A stretch of 64,000 nucleotides of DNA from Streptomyces sp. TP-A0874 (lineage in GTDB: Bacteria > Actinomycetota > Actinomycetes > Streptomycetales > Streptomycetaceae), in the NCBI RefSeq assembly GCF_001748085.1, contig NZ_BBZK01000003.1, positions 930,001 to 994,000 on the forward strand, read 5' to 3'. Every line of letters begins with the position of its first letter. Position 1 is the first letter of the stretch. Made by a program: the position numbers and the translations under genes. Below the pieces are notes generated by a model. It made no database searches, was not told where the DNA came from, and saw only the letters and a list, made by a program, of their open reading frames with translations. Shown here one piece after another: positions 61,340 to 64,000 of the stretch.

Positions 61340-61644
61340 GGCCCCCAGGCTACGGGCTGTCCCCCGGGGACCCGGCGGGCGCACGGCGACGGCCGACGCG
61401 GGGGCGTCGAGGCAGCCGCCGCAGGCTCGGTCGCCACCGCCGAGCCGGCGGCACGGTGCGTGGGGCGCCTGCGGATACGGGCCGGACGTGACGACGCCGG
61501 GCAGCCACGGGGGGAGCTGCCCGGCGTCGATCCATCGCTCCGACGGGGGATACGGAGCGCCTACGAAGTATGGCACGGGGGGCAGGGACCAGTGCACCGG
61601 AACGACGTTATTGATCTGAGCTTTTCCTGAGGTTCGGGGAGGCC
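61340..61644. other. gap without a convincing gene
   Basis: About 300 bp. The minus frame is open from 61597 and fused in frame to the gene above, but reads as Pro/Gly-rich, low-complexity protein. No terminator hairpin was noted. Confidence 0.4.
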
Positions 61645-62028
61645 TCAGGCGGAGGGGTTCGCTCCGTCTTCGGGCCGATCGGCCTCCGGCCCCTCCGCGG
61701 CCTCCGGCCCGGGCGCCGCCGAGGCGTCCCCGGCCGCGGGCAGCGCCCCGCGGACCGGTGGGATGTGCGTGGAAGGCAACGAGGTGGCGTTCTCACGGCC
61801 AGCGTTGGCGATCACCACGGCGACGTACGGCAGCACCACGCCCAGCAGCAGGGCGACCACCGCCAGATGCCTCTCGACGTCCCACAGCGCCGCCGCCCCC
61901 AGCACCGAGGCGGTGCGCACCAGCATCGAGATCGTGTAGCGGCGCTGCCGTGCCCGTACGTCCTCGGCCAACCCCCGGCGAGCCCCGGTGATCCGGAAGA
62001 TCTCCGTGCGGGGCTGTTTCCGCGTCAC
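61645..62028 (-). CDS. DUF3099 membrane protein
   Basis: 127 aa. It starts MTRKQPRTEIFRITGARRGL, a conserved N-terminus ahead of two membrane helices (residues about 34-50 and 55-75), and ends with an Ala/Glu/Pro-rich cytoplasmic tail. DUF3099 genes lie beside tyrS in many streptomycetes. Function unknown. Confidence 0.85.
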   Translation of the reverse strand: MTRKQPRTEIFRITGARRGLAEDVRARQRRYTISMLVRTASVLGAAALWDVERHLAVVALLLGVVLPYVAVVIANAGRENATSLPSTHIPPVRGALPAAGDASAAPGPEAAEGPEADRPEDGANPSA

Positions 62029-62136
62029 GTTCCACCACCTGTTCCTCGTCCGGAAGACGGTCGGGTCGGGACGGGCCCCACGCTACGCCGGTCTCCCTCC
62101 CGTCCCGACGGTCCCGCTCCCGACAGTCGTCCGGTG

Positions 62137-62157
62137 CCCGTCCGGCAGCCGGACGGG
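62137..62157 (-). terminator. 9-bp-stem terminator after tyrS
   Basis: CCCGTCCGG (62137-62145) and CCGGACGGG (62149-62157) form a perfect stem with a 3-nt loop directly after the tyrS stop codon. Confidence 0.75.
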
Positions 62158-62160
62158 GCG

Positions 62161-63579
62161 CTAGCGGCCGTCAAGACGGGCCAGCTTGCGGCCTGCCTTG
62201 AGGTATACATCCCCCTCCTGTCGGCCCACCCCGGCGTCGACGAGGCACTCGGCGAGCACCTCACCGAGCGGTCGGACCACCGCCGACTCCGGCACCAGCA
62301 GCGCCTGCTGGCCCTCGCCGTTCTCCACCACGATCCGCAGCCCGTTCTGCTTGGCCAGCCGACGGGCCGCCGAAGCGCTCGGGGTGAACTCCAGCACCTT
62401 GGTCAGCACGGTGGCCACGGTCTCCTCGCCGTGTTCCGCGAGGCCCACCCGCGGCAGGGCCTCCACGTCGGCGAAGGTCCGCTTCGAGAACTGCGCGACG
62501 AACCCGGTCCGCGCCGCCATCGCCGCCGGCACTCCGTGCAGAGCCGAGACCACCTCGCCGGCCAGCACCTTCTTGAGGTCCATCGGATGGAGCGACCTGT
62601 CCTCGATGCGGGCGCTGACCACGTCGATCTCGGCGTCGGTCCATTCGGTCCAGGCCCGCAGGTACGGGAGCATCAGCCGGTCCGGAATCGACATGATCTT
62701 GCCGAAGACGTCCTCGGCCGTCGAGGCCAGGGCGACGGCGTTCCCCTTCGACTTGCTCATCTTGGCTCCGCTGCCGTCGATCCCCTCGATCAGCGGCATG
62801 GTGGCGATCAGCTGTGGCCGCTGGCCGTGGATCTCCATCACCTTCCGGCCCATCTGCATGTTCAGCAGCTGGTCGACACCGCCGAGTTCGATGTCGGCGC
62901 TGATCTCGGCCGAGTCGATGGCCATCGCGACGGGGTAGATGAGCTCGGACATCGTCAGGCCGTGACCGGCGGCGAGCCGGTTGCGGAAGTCCTCGCGCTG
63001 GAGCAGCGCGGAGGCCGGCACCTGGGAGAGGATCCCGATCAGCCGGGGCAGGGTGATACCGGCCAGCCACTCACTGTTGTGCCGGAAGTCGACTCGATCG
63101 AAGTCGAAGAACGGCTTGACCTGATCGCGGTAGCCGGCGAGGTTGCGTGCGATGTCCTCGTCGGTCAGCGGGGGGCGTTCGTCGGAGCGGCCCGACGGGT
63201 CGCCGATCTTCGCGGTGACGTCCCCGATGATCAGGGTCACCTCGTGCCCCATCCGCTGGAAGCGGCTGAGAACGATCATGGGCACGGTGTGCCCCAGATG
63301 GACATCGGCGGCCGTCGGGTCGATGCCGAGCTTGACGACCAGGCCCCGCCCGGCCTTCCGGGCTTCGGTGATCCGCTCGGCGAGCCCCTCCGGGGAGGGC
63401 AGCAGCTCCACCGCGCGCCCGGCGATCAGCTCCGCCTGCTCCCCGGCGGACAGGTCCGTCAGGTCCAGGGAGCGGCGCGCCTCCGTCTCGGTGAGCAACT
63501 GCTCCACGGCCTTGTCGGAGGAGAGGTCCTGGGTCAGCAGTTCGCTGACGCGAGCGACGGATTCGCCGAGGCGTGTCAT
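62161..63579 (-). CDS. tyrS: tyrosyl-tRNA synthetase
   Basis: 472 aa. Class I synthetase with HLGHT (residues 94-98, HIGH motif) and GAKMSKSKGN (KMSKS loop, about 280). The tyrosine-site block is GGVDQLLNMQMGRKV and the C-terminal S4-type RNA-binding domain closes with VGRQEGDVYLKAGRKLARL. The first ~50 residues (VSELLTQDLSSDKAVEQLL) are a helical extension longer than in many TyrRSs; the true start could be internal. No T-box leader was found in the 300-bp upstream region. Confidence 0.95.
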   Translation of the reverse strand: MTRLGESVARVSELLTQDLSSDKAVEQLLTETEARRSLDLTDLSAGEQAELIAGRAVELLPSPEGLAERITEARKAGRGLVVKLGIDPTAADVHLGHTVPMIVLSRFQRMGHEVTLIIGDVTAKIGDPSGRSDERPPLTDEDIARNLAGYRDQVKPFFDFDRVDFRHNSEWLAGITLPRLIGILSQVPASALLQREDFRNRLAAGHGLTMSELIYPVAMAIDSAEISADIELGGVDQLLNMQMGRKVMEIHGQRPQLIATMPLIEGIDGSGAKMSKSKGNAVALASTAEDVFGKIMSIPDRLMLPYLRAWTEWTDAEIDVVSARIEDRSLHPMDLKKVLAGEVVSALHGVPAAMAARTGFVAQFSKRTFADVEALPRVGLAEHGEETVATVLTKVLEFTPSASAARRLAKQNGLRIVVENGEGQQALLVPESAVVRPLGEVLAECLVDAGVGRQEGDVYLKAGRKLARLDGR

Positions 63580-63898
63580 GTGTTCGGTTCCTGGGCTCGG
63601 AGGTGGAGGGGGCGCGGTGAGCGTGGACGGAGGGACGGCCTCGATTCTATGGGGTCGCTCCAGCGGCCCGGCCGCGCCTCGGAGTGGGGCCGGGCCACCG
63701 GCCGCGGACCAGCGCTGTTCGGATTCCTCGACCACGGTGTACAGCGTTTCGAATACGGTGGCAGTGTGGGGCGGCACGGATACGCGGCGCCTCCCGCCTC
63801 GCACCGCCCCGACGGCCCCGACGACCAACGGGCCGCCCCCGGCCAGACGCCTGGCCGCCGCGGTGCGGCAGGGGGGGCCGAGCAGGAGGGGGCAGCAG

Positions 63899-64000
63899 AT
63901 GGACGACAGGTTCCGGGACGTTCTTCCCTGGCGGTGGCTCCTGCCGAGTCTGCTGCTGCTCCTCGGCCTGGGGGTGTGGGGTGCGTCGGTCTACCCGGAG
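63899..64000 (+). CDS. N-terminus of a membrane protein (partial)
   Basis: ATG 63899 follows a GGAGGGGG site. The 34 visible residues begin MDDRFRDVLPWRWLLPSLLLLL and continue into a membrane helix. This opening resembles that of streptomycete membrane-bound PP2C/SpoIIE-type phosphatases in my memory, but the domain itself lies outside the window. Confidence 0.5.
   Translation, partial: MDDRFRDVLPWRWLLPSLLLLLGLGVWGASVYPE

Noticed and set aside
61103..61597. Longer version of the small Cys-rich gene starting at 61597
   Set aside because: The extension is Pro/Gly-rich and a leaderless start at 61339 with a TAGCCT box explains the gene better.
63580..63898. T-box riboswitch before tyrS
   Set aside because: I could not find the conserved T-box core sequence or a specifier loop in the upstream region.
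1..64000. CRISPR array, tRNA or rRNA genes
   Set aside because: No regularly spaced direct repeats and no cloverleaf or rRNA-like sequence were recognised. A covariance-model scan could still find a tRNA missed by eye.

Overview
The window (about 72% G+C, codon third positions strongly G/C, many GTG starts) is a stretch of a Streptomyces-type linear chromosome. This rests on the ectABCD operon, the actinobacterial nucleoid protein Gbn, a telomere-maintenance tap-tpg pair, the Asp23/AmaP stress cluster, a GIDE-domain membrane protein, TerD, and a tyrS-DUF3099-moaA neighbourhood typical of streptomycetes. No rRNA, tRNA, CRISPR array or transposase gene was recognised.

Layout. 1-8.3 kb: the end of a metallophosphoesterase, a LysE exporter, a GIDE membrane protein, a secreted endonuclease/phosphatase, a dead ABC-ATPase fragment between inverted repeats, a 507-aa unknown protein with a paralogue at 35.2 kb, a two-domain TerD protein, and a decayed or misread GntR/membrane-protein pair. 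8.5-25.9 kb: a large sugar-acid (pectin-type) catabolic region. It holds uronate dehydrogenase, 5-keto-4-deoxyglucarate dehydratase, an unknown 406-aa protein, an FCD-type GntR regulator, a DapA-family keto-deoxy-acid dehydratase/aldolase, an IlvD-type sugar-acid dehydratase, an ABC importer without its ATPase, a Gfo/Idh/MocA oxidoreductase, a secreted pectate lyase, an IclR regulator, and an alpha-ketoglutarate-semialdehyde-type dehydrogenase. Galacturonate and arabinose units from pectin would both end in alpha-ketoglutarate. Several promoters here have near-consensus -35/-10 boxes with 17-bp spacing and palindromes just downstream.

26.1-31 kb: ectoine/5-hydroxyectoine operon (ectABCD, minus strand) and a divergent amidohydrolase. 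31.2-40.7 kb: ZIP metal transporter, a PiT phosphate transporter with a PHO box, alpha/beta hydrolase, the 35-kb paralogue, a VOC protein, an ABC-F protein preceded by a 7-codon mini-ORF, Gbn with a GATC-rich upstream region, and an enoyl-CoA hydratase ending at a 21-bp-stem terminator. 40.8-45.7 kb looks like an accessory insert: an MFS transporter, an 830-bp non-coding stretch with a hydrolase remnant, then tap-tpg.

45.8-49.2 kb: divergent P10-like protein and a five-gene Asp23/AmaP envelope-stress operon. 49.2-57.5 kb (all minus): atypical SDR, GH15 trehalase/glucoamylase-like enzyme, SURF1, a small Cys-rich protein, a DEDDh exonuclease with a BRCT end, and two tandem secreted subtilisins. 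57.8-64 kb: DUF485 plus cation/acetate symporter, moaA, a small zinc-ribbon-like protein, DUF3099, tyrS, and the start of a membrane protein.

Functions are inferred from protein motifs read by eye. No database search was run, so substrate specificities and start codons in particular should be treated as predictions.
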